Positions 27,204-36,408 of a stretch of 64,000 bases of DNA are shown here, one piece after another. Position 1 is the first letter of the stretch. Each line of letters opens with the position of its first letter. Source of the stretch: Filomicrobium sp. (GTDB lineage Bacteria; Pseudomonadota; Alphaproteobacteria; Rhizobiales; Hyphomicrobiaceae); contig CP051234.1 in assembly GCA_017792465.1 (NCBI GenBank), positions 1,800,606-1,864,605 on the forward strand, written 5' to 3'. Under the pieces are notes generated by a model, which searched no databases, was not told the DNA's origin, and saw only the letters and a list, made by a program, of their open reading frames with translations. Made by a program: the position numbers and the translations under genes.

Positions 27204-27540
27204 TGTACTGTAGAGCTGTGAGGAAGATGGCGGCGCTGAAGACGCCGGCTCCCAGATGCTTGCCGCACACAAAATAGACGCCGATCCCGACGCCCAGCGC
27301 AAGACAACGGATTGCGACCGGCACGCCTTCCAATGCGCCGGCTGGAAAAAGAACCAGCCTCGTTACCAGCCCGGCCACAAGCGCCGTCGCCACCGAGCGC
27401 ACCCAAACGAAGAACTGGCTGTCGGCAGCGATGCCACGGCCGATGTATATTCCCGCCCAGCGGAACGGCTCATGGGCAACGAGCGCCATGATCAAAACGA
27501 TCAGAAGTCCATAAGACGTGCCGAGAATGCTGTCTTCCAT
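27193..27540 (-). CDS. azlD: AzlD family branched-chain amino acid exporter subunit
   Basis: This 115-residue membrane protein has about four hydrophobic segments and the family pattern around VAHEPFRWAGIYIGRG. AzlD pairs with AzlC to export branched-chain amino acids and analogues across the inner membrane. Its ATG at 27540 shares one base with the azlC stop codon (TGATG), so the two are translationally coupled. Confidence 0.87.
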   Translation of the reverse strand: MEDSILGTSYGLLIVLIMALVAHEPFRWAGIYIGRGIAADSQFFVWVRSVATALVAGLVTRLVLFPAGALEGVPVAIRCLALGVGIGVYFVCGKHLGAGVFSAAIFLTALQYIIL

Positions 27541-28316
27541 CACTCGTCATCCTCTTTGCCGATGGCTTCGATTTTCCGGCCAGCGAAATAGGCCAGCGTG
27601 CCGCCGATGACGCCTGTCAGAACAAGATCCGCACCTGGGAAAAAGAGATAGAAAATGGGTCCCATCACAGCGCCGATCACAATCGCCAAATGATCCATCG
27701 CCTGGCGGGCGGCCGCCAGAAGAGACAAAATGAAATAGATCGGCGTCAGGAAAAGGAGTGTCGCGGCGATCATCGGCGGGACTGCCGCCGCAGCGGCAAA
27801 GCCAAATGCGGAGCCGATCAAGGTCGTCACCCACATACCGGTGCCGATGCCGAGAAACGTCGTGACCCTCTGGCGTTCGGGCAAATTCGGAAGGAGCTTG
27901 ATGCCTTCAAGCCAGGCGGTAATGGCGACGTAATGAACGGCGATGAGCCGCTGCCAATCGCGGGAATGTGGATCCTTGAGCCACGGCATGATCGTCAGCG
28001 ACATCGGCAACAAGCGGATGCCGGTGAAGCCGACGGCAATCGCGCCGGCGATCAGCGAACCGCCACGCGCCATCGTATCGAGCAGGACGACTTGGGCCGG
28101 CAGCGCGAAGAGCACGGCCATCATGAAGACGGATCCGAACATCGTCATCCCGGCGTCTTTCGCCAGGGCGCCGAAGCCTGCCGAACTGGCTAGCAATATG
28201 AGACCCGGCGTCGAAAACGCGAGGCGCATGCCACGCAGAAAGAGCCTGCCTGGCGGCACCTGGGTTTCAGATTCGTCGTCCTCGCGCGCTGAATCGTTGT
28301 TCACCGGGCGAGTCAC
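27540..28316 (-). CDS. azlC: AzlC family branched-chain amino acid exporter subunit
   Basis: This 258-residue inner-membrane protein of the AzlC/YgaZ family has a polar N-terminal 25 residues and then hydrophobic helices. The first contains the FGALAKDAGM-type segment and a later one the ITAWLEGIKLLPNLPERQRVT-type region, slightly different from the usual sequence. The large subunit forms the export path with AzlD. The frame starts at GTG 28316; a second GTG four codons on follows AAGGTG and is equally possible. The start codon is therefore uncertain. Confidence 0.86.
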   Translation of the reverse strand: MTRPVNNDSAREDDESETQVPPGRLFLRGMRLAFSTPGLILLASSAGFGALAKDAGMTMFGSVFMMAVLFALPAQVVLLDTMARGGSLIAGAIAVGFTGIRLLPMSLTIMPWLKDPHSRDWQRLIAVHYVAITAWLEGIKLLPNLPERQRVTTFLGIGTGMWVTTLIGSAFGFAAAAAVPPMIAATLLFLTPIYFILSLLAAARQAMDHLAIVIGAVMGPIFYLFFPGADLVLTGVIGGTLAYFAGRKIEAIGKEDDE

Positions 28317-28355
28317 CTTGTCGGTCTTGAGTTTGCAGCCGTCGGCGATGCGACG

Positions 28356-29363
28356 TCAGTGGCCATAGAAGATGCGGCCCTCTTTTGCAGGAACGGTGTG
28401 GAACTTGACGTTGAATTCCTCGGCGTGCGTGCGGACTTCCTCGTCATTGACGGAGCCAGACGGCGCGAAGATCGCCTTGACCTTGTGGCGCGCGAGATGA
28501 TCGACCGCATCGGCGAACGAGAAGAACGAATCCGAGCAAACCGCTGCGCCGTTCATCAATGGTGTGCGCTGGGTGAGTTTTGCGTGCAAGACGGCATGCT
28601 CTGTTGCCGTGACGAGTTGCACATGGCCCGCAGCGTTGGCGATCAGCTGCTTATCCTTGACGACAGTGATGCAGCTTGACGGGCTCGCCGCACAGATACC
28701 CCAGGCGAGGCTCATATCGCTTTTGAGCGATTCATCCCAATCGTCGGGGAATTTTGCAACGTAGGGGTTCGGCTGCTGGGAGACCGTTGCGCCGCGGATG
28801 GCGTGGGCGAGAATTTCCTGCCTCAGGCTATGCCGGCCAAGATTGGACAGAGCCGGGTTCGCCAGCAAGTGGCATTTGCGCGCCTTGCGTTCGAAGTAAG
28901 GTATCGCGCCCGCCTCGACGACGGGGGCGGCAATGCCGAGGAAGGGGCGCTTTTCACCCATCCACTGGCGCACCTTGTAGGCCGTCTGCTCGGTTAGTTC
29001 GACGTTTGTGACGAGGAAGGCGCCGAAGGCTGAGCGGAATTCGTTCTCGATTGCCAGCTTGATGACGCTGTCGGAATTGCCTGCGACGGCCGAAAACGGC
29101 GTTCCTCGGCTCGTGAGGACGGCGATCTTGGGGACCTTGCCGACGTTCGTTTCGAAGGCAGCGGCGATGCGCGTGATAGCCTCAAGCGAGTTGTCGAATT
29201 CCTTCAGGGTCGACCAGCTCATCGAGGCTGCATCGCTGAGAGCCGGCGATCCGTCGGGTAGAGTAAACTTGGTGATCGCCAGCGGGTCCTGGCTGCCGGC
29301 ATCGGCGGTGACGAAACCCTGCTGTTGCGGGTTTTCTCCATAGTTGAGGGCGATCATGGCCAT
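28356..29363 (-). CDS. Free-standing AICAR-transformylase-like protein
   Basis: This 335-residue protein matches only the C-terminal (AICAR formyltransferase) half of PurH. It has NYGENPQQQG at the start, the EFRSAFGAF segment, and the MNGAAVCSDSFFSFADAVDH region followed by APSGSVNDEEV. The IMP cyclohydrolase domain is absent. The catalytic Lys-His of the KHTNPCG motif is replaced: the aligned segment reads S-R-G-T-P-F-S at residues 85-91, with only the proline kept. It may be a different formyl- or aminoimidazole-handling enzyme, or a regulator. The ATG follows GGAGAG at nine bases. It is followed by azlC on the same strand after 39 bases and may be co-transcribed. Confidence 0.8.
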   Translation of the reverse strand: MAMIALNYGENPQQQGFVTADAGSQDPLAITKFTLPDGSPALSDAASMSWSTLKEFDNSLEAITRIAAAFETNVGKVPKIAVLTSRGTPFSAVAGNSDSVIKLAIENEFRSAFGAFLVTNVELTEQTAYKVRQWMGEKRPFLGIAAPVVEAGAIPYFERKARKCHLLANPALSNLGRHSLRQEILAHAIRGATVSQQPNPYVAKFPDDWDESLKSDMSLAWGICAASPSSCITVVKDKQLIANAAGHVQLVTATEHAVLHAKLTQRTPLMNGAAVCSDSFFSFADAVDHLARHKVKAIFAPSGSVNDEEVRTHAEEFNVKFHTVPAKEGRIFYGH

Positions 29364-29610
29364 GGCGGCGTTCTCTCCGTTTTGATTTGGGGGCTCGCTC
29401 GGCTGCGATGCGGCAGGTTTCTTGCCGGTGGACCGGCAGTATCACAGGGCAGCGGGGAGATACGCAAGGGGGTGCGTCGGGGCAGATAGGCGCGGGTCCC
29501 GCGCGGTTTATTGCAGTGCGAGGTGCGGCGCAAGGCGACTTTTTCTCAGGCGTTCGCGCCGTTTTGGCGAATAAACGCGTGTTGGCGGTGCAAATCAGCG
29601 GCTGCAGTAC

Positions 29611-29644
29611 AAAAATGCGCCGGCGGTTTTACAACCACCGGCGC
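29611..29644 (-). terminator. Intrinsic terminator after the 94-residue periplasmic protein gene
   Basis: On the minus strand a 12-base stem (GCGCCGGTGGTT with its complement, one G-U pair) closes a GTAA tetraloop and is followed by A and five T residues. It is 26 bases after the stop codon at 29670. The rest of 29364-29669 contains no supported gene. Confidence 0.88.
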
Positions 29645-29669
29645 CGAGTTCGATAGGCTTTGTTTGGCG

Positions 29670-29954
29670 TTATTGCTTCTTGGTTTCTTCGCCAGACTTG
29701 TCTTCTGGAGCCGTCATCGTTGGAACGGCCTCACCAACCTTCTTGGTGTAAATTTCCGAGCTACCAGCTTTGCTTTCCTTCTTAGGGTCCTCATCGCTGG
29801 TCATCTTAGGGACGGCTTTGCCCATTTCCTTGGTCATGGTCCCGCCATGCTCAGCACCCTTTTTCTGAGCGTTGGTCGCCTCTTCCGAATGTGCAAGAGA
29901 AGCCGCACTCGCAATCAATGCAGCGGCGGCGATGGTGGTCAACATACTCCTCAT
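29670..29954 (-). CDS. Small periplasmic protein with an internal repeat
   Basis: This 94-residue protein has a clear signal peptide (MRSMLTTIAAAALIASAASL, cleavage near AHS-EE). The mature part is hydrophilic and lysine-glutamate-rich, with a twofold repeat: GKAVPKMTSDED and GEAVPTMTAPED, 31 residues apart. There is no cysteine. I do not recognise a family. ATG 29954 follows GGAGAGGACAC, and a strong terminator follows the gene, so it is an independent single-gene unit. Confidence 0.75.
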   Translation of the reverse strand: MRSMLTTIAAAALIASAASLAHSEEATNAQKKGAEHGGTMTKEMGKAVPKMTSDEDPKKESKAGSSEIYTKKVGEAVPTMTAPEDKSGEETKKQ

Positions 29955-30286
29955 GTGTCCTCTCCGTTGTTATGTTTCGTTGAGGTTATTATCCGCAGCG
30001 ACAACGGCGAGCTCGATCGCTCGCTGACAAGTGTCACTTGGCAGCGTTGACGTGCATGGGTTGACGTCATCGTCGTGCGGTTGAGGAGGTAACTGCGCCC
30101 TCCAGGCAGAGGTTCCAAAAATCGTGCAGATTCGAGCAAGAGCAACGCGCCGACGCTTGCGTCTGATCGATCGGGAATTGATGAAGACCCAATCGGCGGC
30201 ATGGTGGTGACGCGCTATCCAGTCAGAAGCTTGTCCGACCGAATCGGGCTCTCATGATCGACGGGTGGGCTTGTCTTCTCCGCCGG
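29955..30286. other. Intergenic stretch
   Basis: About 330 bases between the small periplasmic gene and the AP2-like gene. It must contain the promoter of the former, on the minus strand. A serine- and arginine-rich 83-codon frame here is not convincing. I see no repeat or RNA gene. Confidence 0.5.
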
Positions 30287-30829
30287 CTAGTTCGAATCGA
30301 CGTGCTTTCCAAGGTCTTCATCGTCGCGATCGTTGGCTTCGATCCAACGACGCAGTTCGCGAGAATTGACGTATGAGCCTTCAAGCTCGATCAAGGCCCG
30401 GCGGCGGGCGCGCCTTGCCAATCTCCTTGCGCCTTCCTCGCCGTGTTTGGCGACGGAAAACGACAGCGAGCTGCGTTCTCCAGGTTTTTCGCCGGGCCAG
30501 TAGGCCGTCCAGTAGGCGCGTTTGCGTTCGTCGTCTTTGCTGCTTTTGATTTCGCGGCGGATGACGCCCGTCGTGCCGGAGCGATTGTTCTTTCGCGGGC
30601 GGTCGGCGTATTCGGCCCGGCTCATGGGCGGATGGTCGGCGGCGAGCTTGTCGCGGAATTCTCGGGCGGCTTCGAGCGCCTTGTCCTTGCCGCCATAGCT
30701 TTGGTCGGCGAAATGGCGGCGCCAAATCTTGCCGCGTCGCTGGATCGAGACCACCCAGGCAAAGGTTCTTGTCGCGGGATCGTCTTCGCGGAAGATGGCG
30801 TAGAGGGAGGGTTGCTTGCGGGCGGACAT
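30287..30829 (-). CDS. Protein with two AP2-like DNA-binding motifs
   Basis: This 180-residue basic protein appears to carry two copies of the AP2/ERF-like fold, three strands followed by a helix. The first spans about residues 8-62 (AWVVSIQRRGKIWRRHF strands, then a GGKDKALEAAREFRDKL helix). The second spans about residues 82-145 (RSGTTGVIRR, YWTAYWPGE, then a KHGEEGARRLARRAR helix). Bacterial AP2 domains occur mainly in mobile-element and phage proteins joined to nucleases; no nuclease domain is present here. ATG 30829 follows GGAGG at ten bases. It probably binds DNA. Its target is unknown. Confidence 0.75.
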   Translation of the reverse strand: MSARKQPSLYAIFREDDPATRTFAWVVSIQRRGKIWRRHFADQSYGGKDKALEAAREFRDKLAADHPPMSRAEYADRPRKNNRSGTTGVIRREIKSSKDDERKRAYWTAYWPGEKPGERSSLSFSVAKHGEEGARRLARRARRRALIELEGSYVNSRELRRWIEANDRDDEDLGKHVDSN

Positions 30830-31200
30830 AGCGATCAGGCCTCCGTCCGAGGTGGCCCTGAAAACGGCGTGCGGGCGGCGGCAGGCGGCGGGGCATTCGG
30901 TCTATGCCTCGGGTCGGACGGCAGGCCGGCTCGTTTAAACAAGTCTTCGGCGTTGCGGTGATGTCCGCTTTTGAGATGCGGCATCGTCGGCAATCTCCAT
31001 CATTCGCGGGATAAGGGGATTGGCGGCGAAAGCCGGCACAAGCGTTCCAGATGGGGGACTTGCGCCGGCACTGTCCGAAACCGCTTCGAGTGGGCAAACT
31101 CGGGGTGTGTGCTGCGGTTTCGGGATTTCGTGATCTGGAATTGGATTAGGAGAACTCCAGGCCGACGACGATGCGCCGGCCCGGAGTGGGGGTGTTGGGA
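30830..31200. other. Intergenic stretch upstream of the AP2-like gene
   Basis: About 370 bases between the 3' end of the RTX gene and the AP2-like gene, both on the minus strand. I see no supported gene, repeat or clear terminator. Confidence 0.5.
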
Positions 31201-34200
31201 TTAGAGGTCGAAGTCAGAGTCGGTCAGAGACGTGACGTTCTGGACTTCGATTTGGAAGTCGGTTGCGCCGTCTCCATCAACGTCGACCTCGACGATCGCA
31301 TCAGAACCGCTGATAGTGTAGCGGACTTCACCCGTCGTGGGCGCTCCATTGTCCCCAAAGCTATCGGTACCCACGAAATCGAGCCCAGTAGCGCTGGTAC
31401 CGTCCGTCCGGAACGCCGTAAGATCGATCGTGTCGCCTCCGGCGATACCAGCGTCAATCATATCAGTGATAATATCGCGGTTTCCTGTACCGATATCTGA
31501 AGCCGTTTCGGTTGGATCATTGACACCCGTGTTTGCCGTGTTTGACGTGTTGCTTACCACTGCTGGGTCGTCTGATGCGTCCAAGATATCAAACTGGGTG
31601 AATACAAAAGTATCATCACCAGAACCACCCGTAAGGATGTTGGTTCCTGCACCTCCATCAAGTGTGTCATTGCCGTCACCGCCAGAGATTGTGTCATCGC
31701 CAGCACCTCCAAGGATGACGTCGTCATCGTTAGTGCCAGCCAGGGTGTCATCGCCTTGTGAACCCTGGTAGCTAACGCCGGCCGCCGCACCTGTCACGGC
31801 AGTAACAACGACGCTGACCGTGTCGGCATCAAGCGGTACAGTATTTGCCGCGGCATCATTGGTCAGGACTTCGCCGCCAATACTGTCAGCTTGCAATGCC
31901 GTCATAGTGACAACAATGTCAGTCTGCGTATCCTCGTCACCATCATTGGCAAGGATGTCAGACATCCCGCCCAGATCGACATTCGACAGGTCGATGCTGG
32001 CGGAAACGTTGCCGTTTAGGTCGTCAACATCATTCCCTATCGTATCGACGGCGATACCTGATAGATCTTCCGAAGTCGCACCATCGAGGTTGACGTTTAC
32101 CGTTCCATCCCCGTCATTCACAGGGGTGACGCTACGTCCATCGGCCTGCGCGACCGAGAGGCCGAGAATGACGTCGTCTGTCAACGAGACATCCGCAACG
32201 CCCAAGTTTGTCGCCGGGTCTAGATCAATTGAGGCATCGACTTCGGCCACAACCGTGCCAGCGACCGCAGGTCCCGTGCCTGCAGCACCTGGCATGATGC
32301 CCGACAAATCGAACAAATCGAGCACTGGATTCGCACCTACCGCGCTGCCGATATCCTCGATTACGACGGAGCCGCCGTTCAGATCATTGCTGCTAGGCGG
32401 CGCATTTTCAATTCCAACCTCACCTGTAACGGTAAGACCGTTCAATACGTCCACTGCCGCTGTCAAAGTTACGCCAGCTTCAACGGTGACGTCGAAGTCT
32501 CCAAGATCAGATGTGTTATCCAGCGCAACAGTAGTCGCGGCGCCAACTGGGCTTGTCGATGCAGTGGCTGATTTGGTTCCGGTGACAGCAATGTCGCTGA
32601 AATCAGGATCCAAAACGTTTGCGCCAAGATTGGTGACCGCTACGTTTCCTGATCCATCGACCATCCTGCCCGATACCACGTCATCGTCGCTGGTCAACGT
32701 AGCACCGCTTAGAACAGTCAATTCGGCATCACCGAGCAGAGTACCATTCGTCAGCGTCAGGTCGGCATCGATCGTTGCCGAGACTGTTCCTGCGTTGCTG
32801 CCAACGCTGCCAGCGCCGGCCGTCAAAGCCGTAAGATTGGCCTGATCTTTGAGATCCGTAACATCGATCGACCCACCAGTCTGACCTGGAGCGGTAGTGT
32901 CGTCACCCATGATCGATCCAGTAGCCGTGGCTACAGCCGTCGCTTGATCAGACGAGAGCGTTAGCGTTGCTCCGACACCGACAGTCGCTGCGAGATCCGG
33001 CGTTGCAAGATTGGCGTCTTCGTCAAGAGTGACATCGCTGTTGAATTCAACTAAGACGGAGCCATTCGAAGTGATCATGCTGATATCGTAGTCATCAGCA
33101 CCGTCGAAACCAGTGACGATGATCGGCGCACCGCCAGTATGATCGACGGTCGCACCGTCTGCGATTGCGGCACTAACGGCCAAGTCGCCTCCGCCAGTCA
33201 CAGTCACCGCTACTCCGCCGAAGTCTCCCGTGAAGGTCACATCGTCAGTGCCGCCGGTTGTTGCAAGTGTTGCAGTGGCAGTTGTTACGACCATCGCTGC
33301 CGCACCTGTGACTACGCCGCTAAGGTCAGCATCGAGTTTGTCACGTAGCCCAGTGATGGTAAGAGCGCCGACGCCCATTGCGTCTACGCCTGAAACTTCG
33401 GCTGCAGCAACAGTCAAAGCAACAGCAACGTTCTCAAAACTATGGTTGCCAAGTTCCGACAATCCGCTGAGGCCGGAAATGTCCCTTCCTGGCGTCCCGT
33501 CTGTTTCCAGGCGAATGACGTGCGGCCCGCCGGAGATGATGACCGAACCATCCGCAACCTTATCAGCCAAATCGACGGGTGATCCTGTGCCCACCGATGC
33601 GTTGATAGAGATTGTGCGATTGCCATCAATTGTAATCGGTGAACCTGTCGTGGCATCGAGTAGGTTTTGTAGCGTGATGTCGGTGAAGTCGTTGACGATG
33701 CTGAGGGTGACTTCCTCATCGGCCGTCCGGCCTTCGGTGTCGACGATCGAGACCGTGACGTTGTGATCGCCGAGGTCCGTCGTCGTGTCGATGGTGGCTT
33801 CCTGCATGACGGTGCGTACGTCATCCAGATCAGCATCCGAGTTGAACGTGACCGTGACTGAGTTGGTTCCTTCGCCAGTGACGGTGCCGATGATCGTTAC
33901 GCCAGAGATGAGCTGACCGGACACAACCGTGAACGTGTCGGCAACGCTGATCGCATCTCCGGCGTTGTCGGAGGTGAATGTCAAGGCTGCGCCGTCGACG
34001 ACGAGTCCGCCGGCGTCGGTCGCGTCTGTGAAGTCAGCGCCTACACCGTCATCAATCGTCAAATTACCGCTCGTAGCAGCCGTGAGTTCGACTTCACGGT
34101 CATCGTCTAGATTGGCGAAGACGGTTTCGCCGTCACTGTCGAGGAGGCGGGTGAAGCTGGTGCTGCCGCCGGCGCCGTCGGTGATCGTGACCGTGACTTC

Positions 34201-35760
34201 GCCTTGGTTGAGAACAGAAGTACCGTCGTCATCAGATACTGCATCTTCAACGCGAATCTGAGTGATCAGTTTGTTGACGATATCTGTGGTTGCATTCGCG
34301 TTCAGCGTGATGGTGAATCCCGTGGTCACTGCATCGCCGTCTGCTGGCGTCATTCCCGAGTTGTCGACGAGGTTGTCTTCACCATCGTTGACAAAAGTGC
34401 CAATGATGACCGGTGTTCCGCCATTCGGCGTCGCGATTATCGAGTTGCTGGCTATCGTGAACGCGACAGTGCCTGCAGCTGGCGTTGGGTTGTCGAAGTC
34501 AACGTTATCATTGAGTCCATTTGCTTCGTCTTCGCCTCCGGCACCGGTGGCTGGGTTACCGTCACCGTCGACACCGAAGAACCTTCCACTTTCGATCGAA
34601 ACTTGGATCGAGCCGCCGTCCCAGTTGCCTTCGACGTCGGTAACCACGGCGTCTTCGGTCAGTGCATTGAGCTTTGTTTCGTCGTCGACTACAGCGTCGC
34701 CGCCTTCGATGGCATCGATCTCAACGCCGGTGACGACGGGTGGGTTGTTGCCGGTGACGCCGGTGATGGTGACCGTGAAGCTGGCGGTGGCCGTGTCGGT
34801 GCCGTCGGACACGGTGTAGCTGATGGTTTCCGTTGCGGTTTCGCCGTCATTGAGGGATTCGTAGCCGCCATTCGGGTTGAACGTCGCCGTACCGTCGGAG
34901 CTGATGAGGACGGTTGCGCCGGAAGCCAACGTGATGGTCATGCCGACGTTGCTGGCGCTGCCTTCGACTTCAACGACGGTGAGCGTGTCGCCGTCAGCAT
35001 CGGTGTCGTTGGCGAGCACGTCGCTCATGGTTGCGCCGTCGCCTTCGCCGACGGTCAGCGTATCGTCGACTGCGACCGGAGCCTCGTTGGTCAGGTCTGC
35101 TGCGGAAACCGTGCCATCGGCAAAGGTGAAGAATTCGACGCCGGTTACGGTGTCCGTGCCATCGGGGCCGTCGATAATGAAGCCGTTCGCCGTTTCGGTG
35201 ATGGTGTAGTCGGCGAGGTTGCCGGAGTAGATGGCGCGGTCGGCGTCGCCGGCGCCGCCGTCGATCAAGTCGTTGCCGGCGCCGCCGATCAGGATATCGT
35301 CGCCTTGTTGGCCGAAGAGGCGGTCATTGCCGTCGTTGCCGGACAGGCGGTCGGTATCGTTGCCGCCCTCGAGACGGTCGAGACCGTCGCCACCGCTCAT
35401 GATGTCAACGCCGTCCTGGCCGCGCAAGACGTCTACGCCGTCGCCGCCGACGATGCGGTCACGGCCGTCGCCGCCGAAGACGCGGTCATTGCCGTCGTCG
35501 CCGAAAATCCGGTCGCTGCCATCTTCGCCGCGCAGGGTGTCATTGCCGTCGCCGCCGCGCAGGAGGTCGTTGCCGGTTCCGCCGCGAAGCAGATCGTTGC
35601 CAAGCAGTCCGAAAATGACGTCGTTTCCAGAGCCGCCGATCAACGTATCGTTGCCGCCACGACCGAGAAGCCGGTCGTTTCCGCCGAGCCCTAGCAGTTT
35701 ATCGATCGATTCCGTACCCCGAAGGACGTTGTTGCCGTTGTCGCCGCGAATTGTGGCCAT
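31201..35760 (-). CDS. Large RTX-type Ca-binding secreted protein with cadherin-like domains
   Basis: This 1519-residue, very acidic, cysteine-free protein begins with an array of about 17 RTX nonapeptides of GGxGNDxLx type (residues about 3-175). A cadherin-like or VCBS-type domain follows (NEAPVAVDDTLTV, LANDTDADGD, YTVSDGTDTATASFTVTI). About 1000 residues of aspartate-, threonine- and valine-rich beta repeats come next, then a second, shorter RTX array near residue 1325 (GGAGDDTISGGDGNDTLDGG), and a C-terminus of type I secretion kind ending in DSDFDL. I infer a surface or released adhesin exported by an ABC-type secretion system, which is not in the window. ATG 35760 after GGAGA is preferred to the frame start at 35787. 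A LuxR-type regulator gene stands upstream. Confidence 0.88.
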   Translation of the reverse strand: MATIRGDNGNNVLRGTESIDKLLGLGGNDRLLGRGGNDTLIGGSGNDVIFGLLGNDLLRGGTGNDLLRGGDGNDTLRGEDGSDRIFGDDGNDRVFGGDGRDRIVGGDGVDVLRGQDGVDIMSGGDGLDRLEGGNDTDRLSGNDGNDRLFGQQGDDILIGGAGNDLIDGGAGDADRAIYSGNLADYTITETANGFIIDGPDGTDTVTGVEFFTFADGTVSAADLTNEAPVAVDDTLTVGEGDGATMSDVLANDTDADGDTLTVVEVEGSASNVGMTITLASGATVLISSDGTATFNPNGGYESLNDGETATETISYTVSDGTDTATASFTVTITGVTGNNPPVVTGVEIDAIEGGDAVVDDETKLNALTEDAVVTDVEGNWDGGSIQVSIESGRFFGVDGDGNPATGAGGEDEANGLNDNVDFDNPTPAAGTVAFTIASNSIIATPNGGTPVIIGTFVNDGEDNLVDNSGMTPADGDAVTTGFTITLNANATTDIVNKLITQIRVEDAVSDDDGTSVLNQGEVTVTITDGAGGSTSFTRLLDSDGETVFANLDDDREVELTAATSGNLTIDDGVGADFTDATDAGGLVVDGAALTFTSDNAGDAISVADTFTVVSGQLISGVTIIGTVTGEGTNSVTVTFNSDADLDDVRTVMQEATIDTTTDLGDHNVTVSIVDTEGRTADEEVTLSIVNDFTDITLQNLLDATTGSPITIDGNRTISINASVGTGSPVDLADKVADGSVIISGGPHVIRLETDGTPGRDISGLSGLSELGNHSFENVAVALTVAAAEVSGVDAMGVGALTITGLRDKLDADLSGVVTGAAAMVVTTATATLATTGGTDDVTFTGDFGGVAVTVTGGGDLAVSAAIADGATVDHTGGAPIIVTGFDGADDYDISMITSNGSVLVEFNSDVTLDEDANLATPDLAATVGVGATLTLSSDQATAVATATGSIMGDDTTAPGQTGGSIDVTDLKDQANLTALTAGAGSVGSNAGTVSATIDADLTLTNGTLLGDAELTVLSGATLTSDDDVVSGRMVDGSGNVAVTNLGANVLDPDFSDIAVTGTKSATASTSPVGAATTVALDNTSDLGDFDVTVEAGVTLTAAVDVLNGLTVTGEVGIENAPPSSNDLNGGSVVIEDIGSAVGANPVLDLFDLSGIMPGAAGTGPAVAGTVVAEVDASIDLDPATNLGVADVSLTDDVILGLSVAQADGRSVTPVNDGDGTVNVNLDGATSEDLSGIAVDTIGNDVDDLNGNVSASIDLSNVDLGGMSDILANDGDEDTQTDIVVTMTALQADSIGGEVLTNDAAANTVPLDADTVSVVVTAVTGAAAGVSYQGSQGDDTLAGTNDDDVILGGAGDDTISGGDGNDTLDGGAGTNILTGGSGDDTFVFTQFDILDASDDPAVVSNTSNTANTGVNDPTETASDIGTGNRDIITDMIDAGIAGGDTIDLTAFRTDGTSATGLDFVGTDSFGDNGAPTTGEVRYTISGSDAIVEVDVDGDGATDFQIEVQNVTSLTDSDFDL

Positions 35761-36408
35761 GACTGTCTCCGTAGATTTACTCGTCAATGCGCTTTTTGAT
35801 CATGCAAATTGACGCACTTTGATAGCCGACTGAATTCAGCCGGCACGAATTCAGGTCGCCGAAAAACACTTTCTAATTAGAAAGACCTTTTTCGATGATC
35901 TCTTTTAGGGATATGAGCTGTTTGATTTACAAGCGCAGCGAGTCGACAATTACCAAACACTAACCACAAGCCGAATTTCCCACCAAAACACCCGCTCACT
36001 ACGCTTAAATACTCCCCTGTTTTCGTTACCCCGCCAAAGCGTAAAATTACGCCTCGACCACATATTTCGCCCTGATTTTCAGGGTCCGTAATTGGTTAAC
36101 AAAGCCCTACGCCGTTCGCACCATCCACCTGGATGGGCAATTGGAAGAAAAGCATTTGATAGACGCCGATTCATTTCGAAATGCCCTTTCTGTTGCCCAA
36201 CTGAAACAGAAACTCTATTCCGAAGCTGGCTTTGATTTCTTTTCCAACAGCCAAAGTGTACCCCTGCGTACAAACAGGCAGAGGTTCTCCATCTGGAAAA
36301 GTCGTCAGGTCAGGGAATCGAGACGCGGGTCCTGGATCTGTGCGGCGGGGGAGCGCACGTCGTTTCAGCTTGCGGGGGTATGGAGAGGGTGTGTCGAAGC
36401 GTGGGCGT
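35761..36408. other. AT-richer control region upstream of the RTX gene
   Basis: About 650 bases between the LuxR-type gene and the RTX gene, lower in GC than its neighbours. It holds three short symmetric elements near 35830-35884 and no supported gene. A 99-codon frame at 36141-36440 on the plus strand overlaps the regulator gene and is not convincing. Confidence 0.5.
35869..35884. promoter_or_regulatory. Perfect 16-base palindrome upstream of the RTX gene
   Basis: CTTTCTAATTAGAAAG is exactly self-complementary and lies about 110 bases before the RTX start. A second perfect palindrome, CTGAATTCAG, is at 35830-35839, and its GAATTCAG part recurs at 35847-35854. These are candidate operators, possibly for the neighbouring LuxR-type regulator. 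Confidence 0.5.

Noticed and set aside
29951-30202. 83-codon minus-strand frame ending at the start of the small periplasmic gene
   Set aside because: Ser/Arg-rich, no ribosome-binding site, no recognisable features; it probably covers the promoter of the next gene.
34204-35694. 496-codon frame antisense to the RTX repeats
   Set aside because: Val/Ala/Asp-rich mirror of the GGxGxD repeats; no family and no start signal.
35790-35815. Sigma-54 promoter before the RTX gene
   Set aside because: TTGCA is present but the -24 GG is not, so the pair does not meet the consensus.
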